Shown piece after piece: positions 18,025-26,822 of a stretch of 64,000 nt of DNA. Source of the stretch: Pseudanabaena biceps (lineage in GTDB: Bacteria > Cyanobacteriota > Cyanobacteriia > Pseudanabaenales > Pseudanabaenaceae); contig JAATWA010000001.1 of assembly GCA_013361095.1 (NCBI GenBank), positions 248,001 through 312,000 on the forward strand, read 5' to 3'. A program made the translations under genes and the position numbers. Every line of letters begins with the position of its first letter. Positions within the stretch are counted from its first letter, which is position 1. The notes under the pieces are model-generated. The model was not told the origin of the DNA and made no database searches. It was given only the letters and a program-made list of their open reading frames with translations.

Positions 18025-18588
18025 ATGATTGCAACGCCAAATTTTAATTACATAACTCCAGACGAATACCTCGAAATGGAAGAAAAAAGTCCTGGTAAAC
18101 ACGAATATATCAATGGATATGTTTATGCAATGGCTGGCGCAAACGATCCTCACGTGACGATCGCCTTAAATATGGCTTTTATCATCCGTAATCATTTGCG
18201 TGGCTCTAATTGTCGAGTCTATATGTCTGACATGAAAGCGAGAATAGATTCATTAAATCGTTTTTATTATCCTGATGTGATGGTGACTTGTGATCCTAGA
18301 GATACCCAATCGCAAAATCAGAAACGGTTCCCTAAACTAATTATTGAAGTTCTATCAAAATCTACTGAAGGATTTGATCGCGGCGACAAATTTGCTGATT
18401 ATCAACAACTAGAAAGCCTAGAAGAATATGTTCTAGTTAACACCAAACGTCAACGGCTAGATTGCTTTCGCAAAGAAAATGGGCGCTGGTTTTTAGAGAC
18501 ATATCCTGAAGAAATGGAGAATTTTCAATTATCGAGCATCAACTTTGAAGGAAAATTTATCGATCTTTATGAAGACGTTAGTTTTTAA
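18025..18588 (+). CDS. Uma2-family (DUF820) putative endonuclease
   Basis: 187 residues with the Uma2/DUF820 pattern: N-terminal YITPDEYLEMEEKSPGKHEYINGYVYAMAG, a central YPDVMVTCD strand containing the PD motif, and KLIIEVLSKSTEGFDRGDKF with the ExxSxST region of a PD-(D/E)XK fold. The family is greatly expanded in cyanobacteria and is predicted, not proven, to cut DNA; a link to mobile elements is suspected. The frame is intact. Confidence 0.85.
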   Translation: MIATPNFNYITPDEYLEMEEKSPGKHEYINGYVYAMAGANDPHVTIALNMAFIIRNHLRGSNCRVYMSDMKARIDSLNRFYYPDVMVTCDPRDTQSQNQKRFPKLIIEVLSKSTEGFDRGDKFADYQQLESLEEYVLVNTKRQRLDCFRKENGRWFLETYPEEMENFQLSSINFEGKFIDLYEDVSF

Positions 18589-18647
18589 ATGAAATTTGGA
18601 ACGACTAGCTGATAGATTAAAGGAGTTGGGAGCAAATTCTGATTTGC

Positions 18648-18741
18648 TCTAAGTAGTTACGCATAAACCCAGATTGCTGTGCCGCCCGCTAAGCGGGCGG
18701 CACAGCAATCTGGGTTTGGTTTATATCTCTTAGCTACTTAA
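18648..18741. repeat. MITE-like palindromic repeat with TAAGTAG ends, copy 2
   Basis: Outer ends CTAAGTAGTTACGCATAAAC and a sequence ending TCTTAGCTACTTA are inverted relative to each other. They enclose a perfect GC-rich palindrome at 18665-18717 whose arm begins AAACCCAGATTGCTGTGCCG. Same layout as 2880-2994. Confidence 0.75.
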
Positions 18742-18796
18742 TAAATAGAGAATTTATTAAGCGTATATTCTGTGTTTTTGGGTTACAAGAAAAATT

Positions 18797-20641
18797 ATGC
18801 TCCTAAGTCTCAAAATTGAAAATTTTGCACTAATTGATCGCTTAGAGCTTGAGCTATATGCGGGACTAAATATTCTCACAGGAGAGACAGGAGCAGGAAA
18901 ATCAATTGTCCTTGATGCTCTAGATGCCGCACTTGGAGGCAAAGTGTCCGCAAGGATGCTCCGAACTGGGGCAGATCGCGCCAATATCGAAGCAACTTTT
19001 TCCACCAATCAGGCGATCGCGCAGTGGTTAGAGATTCAAGAAATCGAAGCCCTTGATGCCGAAACACTGATTTGTAGTCGCGAAATCTCGACAAAAAGTA
19101 ATCGCACCCGCGTTAATGGTGTGGTTGTCAATAAGCAGCAAATTCAAGAGCTACGCGATCGCCTTGTGGAGATTACGGCACAGGGACAAACAATTTTGTT
19201 GAGCCAAGCTAGCCAACAGCGCGAATGGCTGGATAGCTTTGGCGATCAAGCCTTTAATCAATCGCTCACCACGCAACGCCAAAAAGTTGCAAAACTATTT
19301 GAAGCAAAGGAGCGATCGCGCAAGGCTCTAGTAGAACGTCAACAAAATGAGCGCAATCGTTTACAGCATTTGGATATGCTGCGCTATCAACTAAAGGAGT
19401 TAGAAGCGGCAAATTTAGATGACCCTAACGAATTAGAAAATCTCGAAGGCGATCGCAATCGTTTAGCCCATAGCGTGGACTTACAGAAAAATGGCTATAC
19501 AGTTTACGAAGCCCTTTATCAGAATGATAATGAGGAGGCTTGTGCCGACTTATTAGGTCAAGCGGAGTCACTGCTGACAGAAATGGCAACTCTTGATAAA
19601 GAAGCTGAAGGAATCCTCGAACTCGTCTCTAGCGCCCTTGCTCAAGTCGAAGAAGCGGGACGACAGATCAATAATTATGTCAATCGTCTGGATTCTGATC
19701 CTGAGCAATTGGAAGTCCTCGAACAACGTATTAATCAGATTAAACAAATCTGTCGCAAATATGGCACTCTTCCTGAAGCGATCGCCTATACCCAAAAGTT
19801 GCAGCAGGAGTTAGCAGAACTGACCGATCAAAGTGTTTCCATTGAAGATTTGGAACGAAAAGCGGCGGCAGATTTACAAGCTTTGCTCAAAGCTTGTAAG
19901 AAGCTTACAGAGTTGCGGCGACAAACCGCGATCGCCCTTGAACAATCGCAAATAGAAGCTTTGAAAATGCTGGCAATGGAAAAAGTCCGCTTTCAAGTTG
20001 GTATCTATCCAATAGAACCTAACGCTTTAGGTGGCGATCGCATCGTATTTGAGTTTAGCCCTAACCTTGGTGAACCTTTACAACCTCTAGCTGAAACTGC
20101 TTCGGGTGGGGAAATGAGTAGGTTTTTGCTTGCTTTAAAAACTTGTTTTTTGCAACAAAAAACGCAAGAGATTGAACAGGAAAATTCATCATCTCAAACA
20201 CAATTTACCCATGCCCATGTTGGCACAATGGTATTTGATGAAATTGATGCAGGTGTATCGGGTCGAGTCGCACAGGCGATCGCTACTCAGCTTTGGCAAC
20301 TTAGTTGCAGTTCTCAAATTTTATGCGTGACTCATCAACCATTAATTGCCGCGATCGCTGATCGTCATTTCCATGTCAGCAAACAAGTAGTTAGCGATCG
20401 CACTCAAGTCAAGATTCGTCTTTTAGAATTAGCAGATCGCAAGCAAGAGTTAGCTCAAATTGCTTCAGGGAAGACTTTTGAAGAGGGAAAAGTTCTAGAA
20501 AAAAGTAAAAAGGTAAAAGGCAAAAATATGTCTACAGAAATATCTCCAGAAACATCAGATATTGCTTTGAGTCAGGCAATCTCTTTTGCCGAATCGTTAC
20601 TTGAGCAAGCTGCTGCCATCAAAGCAAATATTGCCAAATAA
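18797..20641 (+). CDS. recN: DNA repair protein RecN
   Basis: 614 residues, SMC-like. N-terminal Walker A GETGAGKS at 29-36, long coiled-coil arms (about 150-390), an ABC signature TASGGEMSR near 435 and Walker B TMVFDEIDAGVSG near 477. The protein acts early in double-strand break repair with RecA. A lysine-rich insert (about 570-585: EGKVLEKSKKVKGKN) before the last helix is unusual and low in complexity. The ATG at 18797 gives the family N-terminus MLLSLKIENFALI. It converges on pcyA across a palindrome. Confidence 0.93.
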   Translation: MLLSLKIENFALIDRLELELYAGLNILTGETGAGKSIVLDALDAALGGKVSARMLRTGADRANIEATFSTNQAIAQWLEIQEIEALDAETLICSREISTKSNRTRVNGVVVNKQQIQELRDRLVEITAQGQTILLSQASQQREWLDSFGDQAFNQSLTTQRQKVAKLFEAKERSRKALVERQQNERNRLQHLDMLRYQLKELEAANLDDPNELENLEGDRNRLAHSVDLQKNGYTVYEALYQNDNEEACADLLGQAESLLTEMATLDKEAEGILELVSSALAQVEEAGRQINNYVNRLDSDPEQLEVLEQRINQIKQICRKYGTLPEAIAYTQKLQQELAELTDQSVSIEDLERKAAADLQALLKACKKLTELRRQTAIALEQSQIEALKMLAMEKVRFQVGIYPIEPNALGGDRIVFEFSPNLGEPLQPLAETASGGEMSRFLLALKTCFLQQKTQEIEQENSSSQTQFTHAHVGTMVFDEIDAGVSGRVAQAIATQLWQLSCSSQILCVTHQPLIAAIADRHFHVSKQVVSDRTQVKIRLLELADRKQELAQIASGKTFEEGKVLEKSKKVKGKNMSTEISPETSDIALSQAISFAESLLEQAAAIKANIAK

Positions 20642-20642
20642 C

Positions 20643-20685
20643 ATAAAAGCTGTGATGCACGCTCAGCGTGCATCACAGCTTTTAT
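20643..20685. terminator. palindrome between convergent recN and pcyA
   Basis: A perfect 43-base inverted repeat, ATAAAAGCTGTGATGCACGC, starting right after the recN stop and ending just before the pcyA stop. AT tracts on both sides make it a plausible bidirectional terminator. Confidence 0.7.
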
Positions 20686-20689
20686 ATAC

Positions 20690-21421
20690 TTAACTTACGG
20701 AATCAAATAGCATCGTAGTCATATAACGATCTGCCCATTCCTTGCCAAAAGACTTTTCTAAAACTCGGCGAGTTTTGTCGTTTTGTTGCTGTTGGTGGCA
20801 ATAATACTGCTGACCTGCGATCGCCTCGGCAATTTCGCGATCGCTAGTTGTCGCCACAGATGCCTTCGCAATCTGACAATGCACTGTCAAAAAGTCACGG
20901 ACACGTTGCAAAAAGCCCTGTTCTTCTAGCTCACCCATTGGGCGCACAAATAGACAAAAATTCGAGAAAATATCTGCCCATTCTGGCAAAGGTCGAGGCT
21001 GCGAGAAATTAAAAACTGGTAACGCTGACAGAGCTTGCTGATAATGTTCAGGTAGCGATCGCGCTTTATTTGCAGGTGACAAATCAGCGATCGCGGCACT
21101 AATTGCTCCACCTTTACCACCGACAATATCCGCACCAAAAATCGGTAAAGCATACTCAGGATTAGGAAACATCACACAATGAAGAATGTCTAACCCAGTG
21201 CCAACCTGAGCTAATTCCAAATGCAGTTTCCGAAATTGTGGAGTTTGGTAACAGAGATTCTCAATTACCAATTTTTCACCTTCCAAATGTCCTTCAATGT
21301 AGCCAAGTCCTTCTGGAACTTGGTAAGGCGATAATTCGAGATTTGCTTGCCATACTTCTTCGATGCAGTCTGCTAGCTGACAAATCAAACTATGCTGGCG
21401 GGTTCGTAAAGATTCGGTCAT
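20690..21421 (-). CDS. pcyA: phycocyanobilin:ferredoxin oxidoreductase
   Basis: 243 residues. It reduces biliverdin IX-alpha by four electrons from ferredoxin to phycocyanobilin, the chromophore of phycobilisomes and phytochromes. The residues equivalent to the catalytic E76, H88 and D105 of Synechocystis PcyA are present as E69, H81 (DILHCVMFP) and D98 (FGADIV). Length and motifs are those of a complete enzyme. It supports a phycobilisome-bearing organism. Confidence 0.94.
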   Translation of the reverse strand: MTESLRTRQHSLICQLADCIEEVWQANLELSPYQVPEGLGYIEGHLEGEKLVIENLCYQTPQFRKLHLELAQVGTGLDILHCVMFPNPEYALPIFGADIVGGKGGAISAAIADLSPANKARSLPEHYQQALSALPVFNFSQPRPLPEWADIFSNFCLFVRPMGELEEQGFLQRVRDFLTVHCQIAKASVATTSDREIAEAIAGQQYYCHQQQQNDKTRRVLEKSFGKEWADRYMTTMLFDSVS

Positions 21422-21489
21422 AAATTTTTATTAGAAATTTTTTATTTTAAAACAAACGCAATATAGCTGTTGTCATTCTTGTTAGGACA

Positions 21490-21545
21490 CAAAACCAGAA
21501 GACGAGTAGCGGCGCGAAGCGCCGCTACTCGCTTCTTTGGTTTTG
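21490..21545. repeat. GC-core palindrome
   Basis: A 56-base inverted repeat (outer CAAAACCA/TGGTTTTG, core GCGGCGCGAAGCGCCGC) in the gap between cobI and pcyA. Confidence 0.85.
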
Positions 21546-21568
21546 ATTTTCTAATGCAAGTGAGACTA

Positions 21569-21627
21569 CCGCAATAGATATAGTATGAATTGTGCTGAAA
21601 GCACAATTCATACTATATCTATTGCGG
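21569..21627. repeat. palindrome overlapping the cobI stop
   Basis: A perfect 59-base inverted repeat, CCGCAATAGATATAGTATGA and complement. Its right arm covers the last codons of cobI, so the hairpin forms at the very end of the cob transcript. Confidence 0.85.
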
Positions 21628-22341
21628 ATTTGTTTCGCTAGGAATCATTACGATCGCCCAATAGGGGACATTGCTAGGATCAACTTCAGCGATCGGCTTG
21701 ATGACTTGATTAGGTAACGTGGCACGTTCGATGTATAGAGCGCGTTCAAATAGATTTAATTCTTCTAAAACTGATCTAACTTTGGCAAAATGTCTACCCA
21801 GTTTAATAATGATTGCCGCATCAGCAACCGCTAGGCGATCGCGCAAAGTATCGGCATCCAAAGTTGCGGGCATAATGCTTAACACATCATTGCGAAAAGT
21901 CAGAGGAGCTCCCAGCATTGCCGCACTGGCAAAGGTAGAAGATATACCAGGGATGACTTCTGTATGGAATCGATCAGAAAGACGCTTGAAAATATACATA
22001 AATGACCCATACAGCATCGGATCACCTTCACAAAGTACAGCAACATCACGCCCAACTTCTAAATGTTCCGCAATCTTCTCGGCGGCTATATCGTAATAGG
22101 GCTGAGAAGAACGCTCTACGCTAAAAGGTAAAGGCATCGGAACTTCAATCTGTTCAGGACGAATAAAATCAGCCACGATCGCCCTTGCTAAGACCTTGCC
22201 ATTTTCCATAGTCGGATAGGCGATGACGGGGACAGAGGTTAAAATGCGATGCGCCTTGATGGTCAATAGATCGGGATCTCCCGGCCCAATGCCTAATCCA
22301 TAAAGATTACCTTTGTTTGTGGTTCCCATTGAGTTCTCCAT
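21619..22341 (-). CDS. cobI: precorrin-2 C20-methyltransferase
   Basis: 240 residues of the tetrapyrrole methyltransferase fold. It has the SAM-binding start LYGLGIGPGDPDLLTIKA and later ALCEGDPMLYGSF. It adds the C20 methyl group to precorrin-2 in corrin ring synthesis. It lies 5 bases after cobH and is the last gene of a cobG-cobH-cobI unit. The C-terminal codons lie inside a long palindrome. Confidence 0.9.
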   Translation of the reverse strand: MENSMGTTNKGNLYGLGIGPGDPDLLTIKAHRILTSVPVIAYPTMENGKVLARAIVADFIRPEQIEVPMPLPFSVERSSQPYYDIAAEKIAEHLEVGRDVAVLCEGDPMLYGSFMYIFKRLSDRFHTEVIPGISSTFASAAMLGAPLTFRNDVLSIMPATLDADTLRDRLAVADAAIIIKLGRHFAKVRSVLEELNLFERALYIERATLPNQVIKPIAEVDPSNVPYWAIVMIPSETNPQ

Positions 22342-22346
22342 AGAGT

Positions 22347-22976
22347 TTATAGTTCATTTTCCATTGCTAGAGCATTTAACGCCGCCGCACACATCGCACT
22401 CCCACCACGCCGACCGTGGATTGTTAAAAAAGGGACACCACGACTATTTTCGGCTAGGGCTGCCTTCGACTCGATCGCACCGACAAACCCAACGGGAAAA
22501 CCCAGTATAACGGCTGGCTTAGGAAACCCTTGATCCATTAGTTCTAATAGTCGAAATAGAGCCGTGGGAGCATTGCCGATCGCCACAATGGAATTTTCAA
22601 TATGCGATCGCCATATTTCTATCGCCGCCGCCGATCTTGTATTGCCAATCCGTTGAGCCAGTTCAGGAACTGTTGAATCATTTAATGTGCAAATTACTTG
22701 ATTATTTGCGGGAAGGCGTTTACGAGTAACACCATTCGCCACCATTTGTGCGTCGCAAAGAATATTTGCGCCATTTCTCAACGCTTCCCGCCCAATCTGG
22801 ACTACATCCTCCGAATAGGCAAGATCGCTCACAATGTCAGTCATGCCGCATGAGTGAATCAATCGTACTGCCACCACTTCAAGCTCTGGTGGCAGAAGCG
22901 TTAAATTTGCTTCAGCGCGAATTGTGGCGAAGGATTTGCGATAGATGTCATTGCCATCACGAATGTAATCAAGCAT
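22347..22976 (-). CDS. cobH: precorrin-8X methylmutase
   Basis: 209 residues, the normal size. The catalytic histidine is H41 in LIHSCGMTD, with the GFPVGFVGA and TIHGRRGGSAM motifs near the C-terminus. It moves a methyl group from C11 to C12 to form hydrogenobyrinic acid or its cobalt form. The start overlaps the end of cobG by 8 bases, which indicates translational coupling. Confidence 0.93.
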   Translation of the reverse strand: MLDYIRDGNDIYRKSFATIRAEANLTLLPPELEVVAVRLIHSCGMTDIVSDLAYSEDVVQIGREALRNGANILCDAQMVANGVTRKRLPANNQVICTLNDSTVPELAQRIGNTRSAAAIEIWRSHIENSIVAIGNAPTALFRLLELMDQGFPKPAVILGFPVGFVGAIESKAALAENSRGVPFLTIHGRRGGSAMCAAALNALAMENEL

Positions 22977-24429
22977 GGCGGATCACTTCTCCCAATGTAT
23001 TTGCCAATTCTTGCAGATCGCAGTGATTTACAAACTCCCGAAAGCTCTGTTTGGGCTGACGCTGATTTTGGTAAATAGTAAGCAATTGCTCCACTAGCAT
23101 CGGCAAATCATCCGCTCTATAGTCTCCATAAAGTTCTCGACCAAAATCAATTTCTCCATCACCGAGATAAATTTTATAAGTTGCGAAATCTTTACCGACT
23201 AGGGCAATGTCACTAGGATGATGCTGAGCGCAGGACTTATCACAGCCTGAAAAATGTAAGTTAATTGGATAATCCAATTGCATACATTTCTCTAAGTGAG
23301 ATGCGATCGCCCTAGCATCTGATTGAGTATTGGTGTGAGCAGACTTACAGCCATTACTCCCTGAACAAGCTGCGATCGCGGCATAGGGATGATTTGCAGA
23401 AATAGATAAGCCTAATTCAAGAATTTCCTGTGTTACCGCCTCAACATCCGCTTCCGCAATATCCGTAATCAATAGATTTTGCCAAGGTGTTAGCCGCAAA
23501 GCACCTCCACCATGTTGTTTAGCAAGATTTGCTAACCGTTCTAATTGATGGGAAGTTAGTCTACCTAAGGGAACGACCACACCTACATAGAAAAGTCCAG
23601 ATTGCTTTTGAGCATGAATGCCCAAATGAGCATATTTTTTTGTCCTATCCTCTTGAATCAAAGGCATTAAGGACAAATTTCTCAAGGAATATTGCAGCTT
23701 GTTTTCCACCAAGTCAAAAAATTTCTGCACACCATAATCGCTGAGCATTTCCCTCAGTCTAGGTGGACGCGATCGCAGTTTATTTGCAAAACTTTGATTT
23801 AATCTCTTTGCTGTATAGTCGCGATAGACTTCTGTTAATGCTTCTAATACTTCCATAACTTGATGGTGGGGAATTAGGACATTAACAGGTAAAGGAGATT
23901 CACCGCGATCGCCTAAGCCCAGATACAAGCTAAAGTGAATCTCTCCATCAACTTCAACAGCAACAAAACAAATATCATTGGGGCGATCGCTAACACTTAT
24001 AACTTCACCGCCATCAAAGCAAACACTAAATTTATTAGATAAAATCTCTAATTCAGGATGATTTAACAAATACAAGTTCCATTGTTTAGCCAGAGAAATC
24101 GTATTGATTTTGGCTTGCGGATCAATCCCTGCGGTGGGACTTGTCATAATATTTCGCAATCCATCGGTATTAGCACAACTAGAAGCTAAACCGTAATCCT
24201 GTAGATCGAGGAGAATCTCTTTGCTGAGAGCCAGATTGGTACGAATTTGCAAATTAGCGCGATTAGTGATCTGGACTTCGCCATTTCCAAATTGATTAAC
24301 AACTTGAGTTATGAGCTGGCACTGTGTAGAGGTAATCAGTCCCGCAGGTAAATGTATACGCGAAAGGATGCCATCTTGGGCAATGGTGGCATTAAAAAGA
24401 CTGGGACAAATAGCGTTAGTAGATTGCAA
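22969..24429 (-). CDS. cobG: precorrin-3B synthase (CobG-like, sirohaem/4Fe-4S)
   Basis: 486 residues related to nitrite and sulfite reductases. The C-terminal half has the 4Fe-4S and sirohaem cysteines in CSGSNGCKSAH and FSGCDKSCAQHH. CobG performs the oxygen-dependent hydroxylation of precorrin-3A in the aerobic cobalamin pathway. The direct neighbours cobH and cobI support this over an assimilatory nitrite reductase. It follows the CobW-like gene, separated by a hairpin at 24456-24488. Confidence 0.87.
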   Translation of the reverse strand: MQSTNAICPSLFNATIAQDGILSRIHLPAGLITSTQCQLITQVVNQFGNGEVQITNRANLQIRTNLALSKEILLDLQDYGLASSCANTDGLRNIMTSPTAGIDPQAKINTISLAKQWNLYLLNHPELEILSNKFSVCFDGGEVISVSDRPNDICFVAVEVDGEIHFSLYLGLGDRGESPLPVNVLIPHHQVMEVLEALTEVYRDYTAKRLNQSFANKLRSRPPRLREMLSDYGVQKFFDLVENKLQYSLRNLSLMPLIQEDRTKKYAHLGIHAQKQSGLFYVGVVVPLGRLTSHQLERLANLAKQHGGGALRLTPWQNLLITDIAEADVEAVTQEILELGLSISANHPYAAIAACSGSNGCKSAHTNTQSDARAIASHLEKCMQLDYPINLHFSGCDKSCAQHHPSDIALVGKDFATYKIYLGDGEIDFGRELYGDYRADDLPMLVEQLLTIYQNQRQPKQSFREFVNHCDLQELANTLGEVIRHA

Positions 24430-24455
24430 TTGAGGAAATTCCAGAAATAATAATC

Positions 24456-24488
24456 ACATTTGGAGTGCGCGAAGCACACTCCAAATGT
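24456..24488. repeat. palindrome between cobW and cobG
   Basis: A 33-base inverted repeat (ACATTTGGAGTG arms) directly after the cobW stop on the minus strand and 27 bases before the cobG start. It could lower read-through into cobG. Confidence 0.8.
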
Positions 24489-25529
24489 TTATAAATTAAG
24501 CGCCGCTTCAATCTGCGATCGCTCTAAAGATTGACCGATAAATACTAGGCGTGTTTGGCGAGCTTCATCACTAGCCCAAAGGCGATCGTAGGAAGTTTCG
24601 AGGCGATCGCCTACGCCTTGTAACACCATTCGCATCGGCTTGTTTGGGACATTCACAAATCCTTTGATGCGATAGATATCTTGATCAGCGATCGCTTGTT
24701 TTAGCGATGTGAGTAACTGAGTCGGCTCAAAAGCGCGATCGGTAACAATATTAATCGAATTAATATCATCATCATGCTCATGCTCTTCTTCAGAATCATG
24801 ATGACTCGGACGCGAATCAAGATTATCCTCAACCGCAGCATTAAAGCCTAAAAGAATCTCAGAACTGATTTTGCCTTCATCACAGGAAATCACCTTGACA
24901 CCAGCGCGTAATTCTTGTTTTAGCCAAGAATGTACTTTGTTTTGAGCTTCAACATCGACCAAATCTGTTTTAGTTAATAAAACCAAATCCGCACAGGCTA
25001 ACTGATCTTCAAATAATTCTTCAATGGGAGTTTCATGATCAAGATTGGGATCTTCCTGACGCTGAGCATTTAAAGCATCAAGATCACCGACCAATTTGCC
25101 GCTAGCAACTGCTTCACAATCGACTACTGCGATTACACCATCAACAGTCGCACTATTGCGAATCTCTTGCCAACGAAAGGCTTGGATCAAGGGCTTTGGT
25201 AATGCCAGACCAGAGGTTTCGATGAGAATGCAATCAATGCGATCGCGTCTTTTTAGAAGTTCTTGCATGGTTGGCAAAAACTCCTCTTGGACAGTGCAGC
25301 AAAGACAGCCATTGGTTAGTTCCACAATGTTGGGTGTGATTTCCTTGCCATCTTCATCGCAAACTTGGCAAGAGCGCAGCAAATCGCCATCGATGCCAAT
25401 TTCGCCAAATTCATTTACAAGTACAGCAATGCGCCGACCTTGATTATTTTGTAACTGCTCTCTAATTAGTGTGGTTTTGCCACTGCCTAAAAAGCCAGTA
25501 ATTACAGTTACAGGTATTTTCGCTGCCAT
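24489..25529 (-). CDS. cobW: CobW-type COG0523 GTPase
   Basis: 346 residues. G-domain with Walker A GFLGSGKTT at 12-20, the metal-binding GCLCC motif at 74-78, and LLTKTDLVD for guanine binding. A short His/Glu/Asp stretch (HHDSEEEHEHDDD) lies before the C-terminal domain. COG0523 proteins deliver metals. The location directly upstream of cobG-cobH-cobI suggests a role in cobalt or cobalamin metabolism, in contrast with the paralogue at 52462, which has a much longer His-rich loop. Confidence 0.88.
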   Translation of the reverse strand: MAAKIPVTVITGFLGSGKTTLIREQLQNNQGRRIAVLVNEFGEIGIDGDLLRSCQVCDEDGKEITPNIVELTNGCLCCTVQEEFLPTMQELLKRRDRIDCILIETSGLALPKPLIQAFRWQEIRNSATVDGVIAVVDCEAVASGKLVGDLDALNAQRQEDPNLDHETPIEELFEDQLACADLVLLTKTDLVDVEAQNKVHSWLKQELRAGVKVISCDEGKISSEILLGFNAAVEDNLDSRPSHHDSEEEHEHDDDINSINIVTDRAFEPTQLLTSLKQAIADQDIYRIKGFVNVPNKPMRMVLQGVGDRLETSYDRLWASDEARQTRLVFIGQSLERSQIEAALNL

Positions 25530-25579
25530 AATTCTCTCTCAAAGCTCTTTTAACAAATTTCAAAAAAAACTAAAGCTAG

Positions 25580-25652
25580 AAGCATTGGCGCACGCGCATC
25601 GTGCGTCAATGCTTTTGGGGTTTATATTTAATTGCGCCTAGCTGCTTAGTAG
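25580..25652. repeat. palindrome plus TAAGTAG-type end
   Basis: A hairpin (AGCATTGGCGCACGC arms, 25580-25614) is followed by GGGGTTTATATTTAATTGCG and then CCTAGCTGCTTAGTAG. This is the inverted end of the repeat family seen at 2880-2994. Only one end is clear. Confidence 0.65.
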
Positions 25653-25655
25653 AAA

Positions 25656-25697
25656 GTCCAAAGCAGGGGCAATTCATGAATTGCCCCTGCTTTGGAC
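25656..25697. terminator. hairpin after hupE
   Basis: A perfect 42-base inverted repeat (GTCCAAAGCAGGGGCAATTC arms) seven bases beyond the hupE stop on the minus strand. It is the likely end of the riboswitch-controlled hupE transcript. Confidence 0.65.
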
Positions 25698-25704
25698 AAA
25701 TTAT

Positions 25705-26379
25705 CTAGCCCTTAGGTACTGGGAGAATCAGAGAAGAAATATTTGAGGCTAAAAATGCAGCACCAATTCCACAAATTACTAAACCTGCTGATTTCAGGCT
25801 AGGCGATACTTGAGAAAAATCACCCTTAAGAACTTTCTGCCCGACAAAAAATGCTGTACCTGAAATCACTAACTGAATCGTAGTAAAACCAATTAAATAA
25901 GAAATTAAAGCGGTAGTCTGTGCGCCAAAAATCGCTTCGCCATAGGCATATCCATGAAACAAGCCTGCGATCGCGGATAGAGCCACCATTACTACTAGGT
26001 TGGGGCTGTTCTTCATTGCCAATAAAATTCCAAATAGCAAAATCGAGCCAGAAACAATAAGTTCAACCACTGGTAGCGATATGCCCAGCAAGTGAATTCC
26101 TGTGCCGAGCATTGCCGACAAGACAAAGGATAGAGGAATAAAAATACCTTGGGGCTTTAGTGCTGCAAATAAACCAACGGTAACGATAAAGGCAAGGTGA
26201 TCAACGCCGATCACAGGGTGCGCTAAGCCTGACAGGAAGCCTTCAAAAAAAGTGCTAGGCATTTTGCCACCCATCGCGTGGTGTGCGGAGGCGGGGCTAG
26301 CAAATACTAAAAAGCTAAAAGCAAAGGCGATCGCTAATGCTTTAGATTGAACTGAGGCAAAAAATTTCGATAAATTCAT
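25705..26379 (-). CDS. hupE: HupE/UreJ-family permease, probable cobalt transporter
   Basis: 224 residues. An N-terminal signal peptide (about 1-32, ending SPASA) is followed by HHAMGGKMP, the His-rich start of mature HupE proteins, and GLAHPVIGVDHLAFIVTVG, the conserved metal-binding helix. Several further hydrophobic segments are present. HupE/UreJ proteins move Ni or Co. Control by a cobalamin riboswitch directly upstream argues for cobalt, as does the cob cluster downstream. It probably sits in the cytoplasmic membrane. Confidence 0.88.
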   Translation of the reverse strand: MNLSKFFASVQSKALAIAFAFSFLVFASPASAHHAMGGKMPSTFFEGFLSGLAHPVIGVDHLAFIVTVGLFAALKPQGIFIPLSFVLSAMLGTGIHLLGISLPVVELIVSGSILLFGILLAMKNSPNLVVMVALSAIAGLFHGYAYGEAIFGAQTTALISYLIGFTTIQLVISGTAFFVGQKVLKGDFSQVSPSLKSAGLVICGIGAAFLASNISSLILPVPKG

Positions 26380-26409
26380 TCTCTGTAACTCGCAGATTAT
26401 GGTTAGTAA

Positions 26410-26565
26410 AACTTGTTCTAGTGGGCATCCTGACTTCAGAGGAGTTGTAACTCAGCATCCGTTTACAGTTGCGGTACAGCGTTGGACTTTCACCAAACTT
26501 TCCCCATTTGCAACCTAAAATCATTGCATTTTTTAACGGCTGTTCCCCGTTAAAACTAGAACAGT
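26410..26565 (-). promoter_or_regulatory. cobalamin (B12) riboswitch controlling hupE
   Basis: Read on the minus strand, the leader contains GGGAAAGTTTGGTGAAAGTC, then CCGCAACTGT, then AAGTCAGGATGCCCACT. These are the conserved core and B12-box elements of cobalamin riboswitches, in the correct order and spacing (about 26429-26516), ending about 40-50 bases before the hupE ATG at 26379. Binding of adenosylcobalamin should lower hupE expression. The outer boundaries are approximate. Confidence 0.9.
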
Positions 26566-26632
26566 ATTTGACTTTACAATAATTTGACTGTCTCTAACAA
26601 AAAACAAGCATTAGCTTTACAAATAACATCAA

Positions 26633-26683
26633 AACCCAAACAGTGTGAGGCGGCGCTTCGCGCCGCCTCACACTGTTTGGGGT
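26633..26683. repeat. GC-core palindrome
   Basis: A 51-base inverted repeat, AACCCAAACAGTGTGAGGCG with core GCGGCGCTTCGCGCCGC. Confidence 0.85.
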
Positions 26684-26738
26684 TATGTCTTTTAACAAGA
26701 ATGGCGACAGCTACAGCCTGTTGCGGCTTTAGGTAGTA

Positions 26739-26789
26739 CAAGATAATTTTTGAAAAGCTGGCTTCGCCAGCTTTTCAAAAATTATCTTG
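26739..26789. repeat. GAAAAG/CTTTTC palindrome
   Basis: A perfect 51-base inverted repeat, CAAGATAATTTTTGAAAAGC and complement around GGCTTCGCC. It closely resembles 36-86. Confidence 0.85.
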
Positions 26790-26822
26790 GGTTTTAAGAA
26801 AGCGCAAAGCGCTGTATACCAA

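Larger units (their letters stand above)
26380..26822. other. gap with riboswitch and two palindromes
   Basis: 443 bases between hupE and the metallophosphoesterase gene. The hupE side holds the cobalamin riboswitch; the other side holds the palindromes at 26633-26683 and 26739-26789. No ORF is seen. Confidence 0.6.

Noticed and set aside
22969..24429. Ferredoxin-nitrite reductase
   Set aside because: It has the same cysteine pattern, but the cobH/cobI neighbours with overlap and the shorter length favour CobG.
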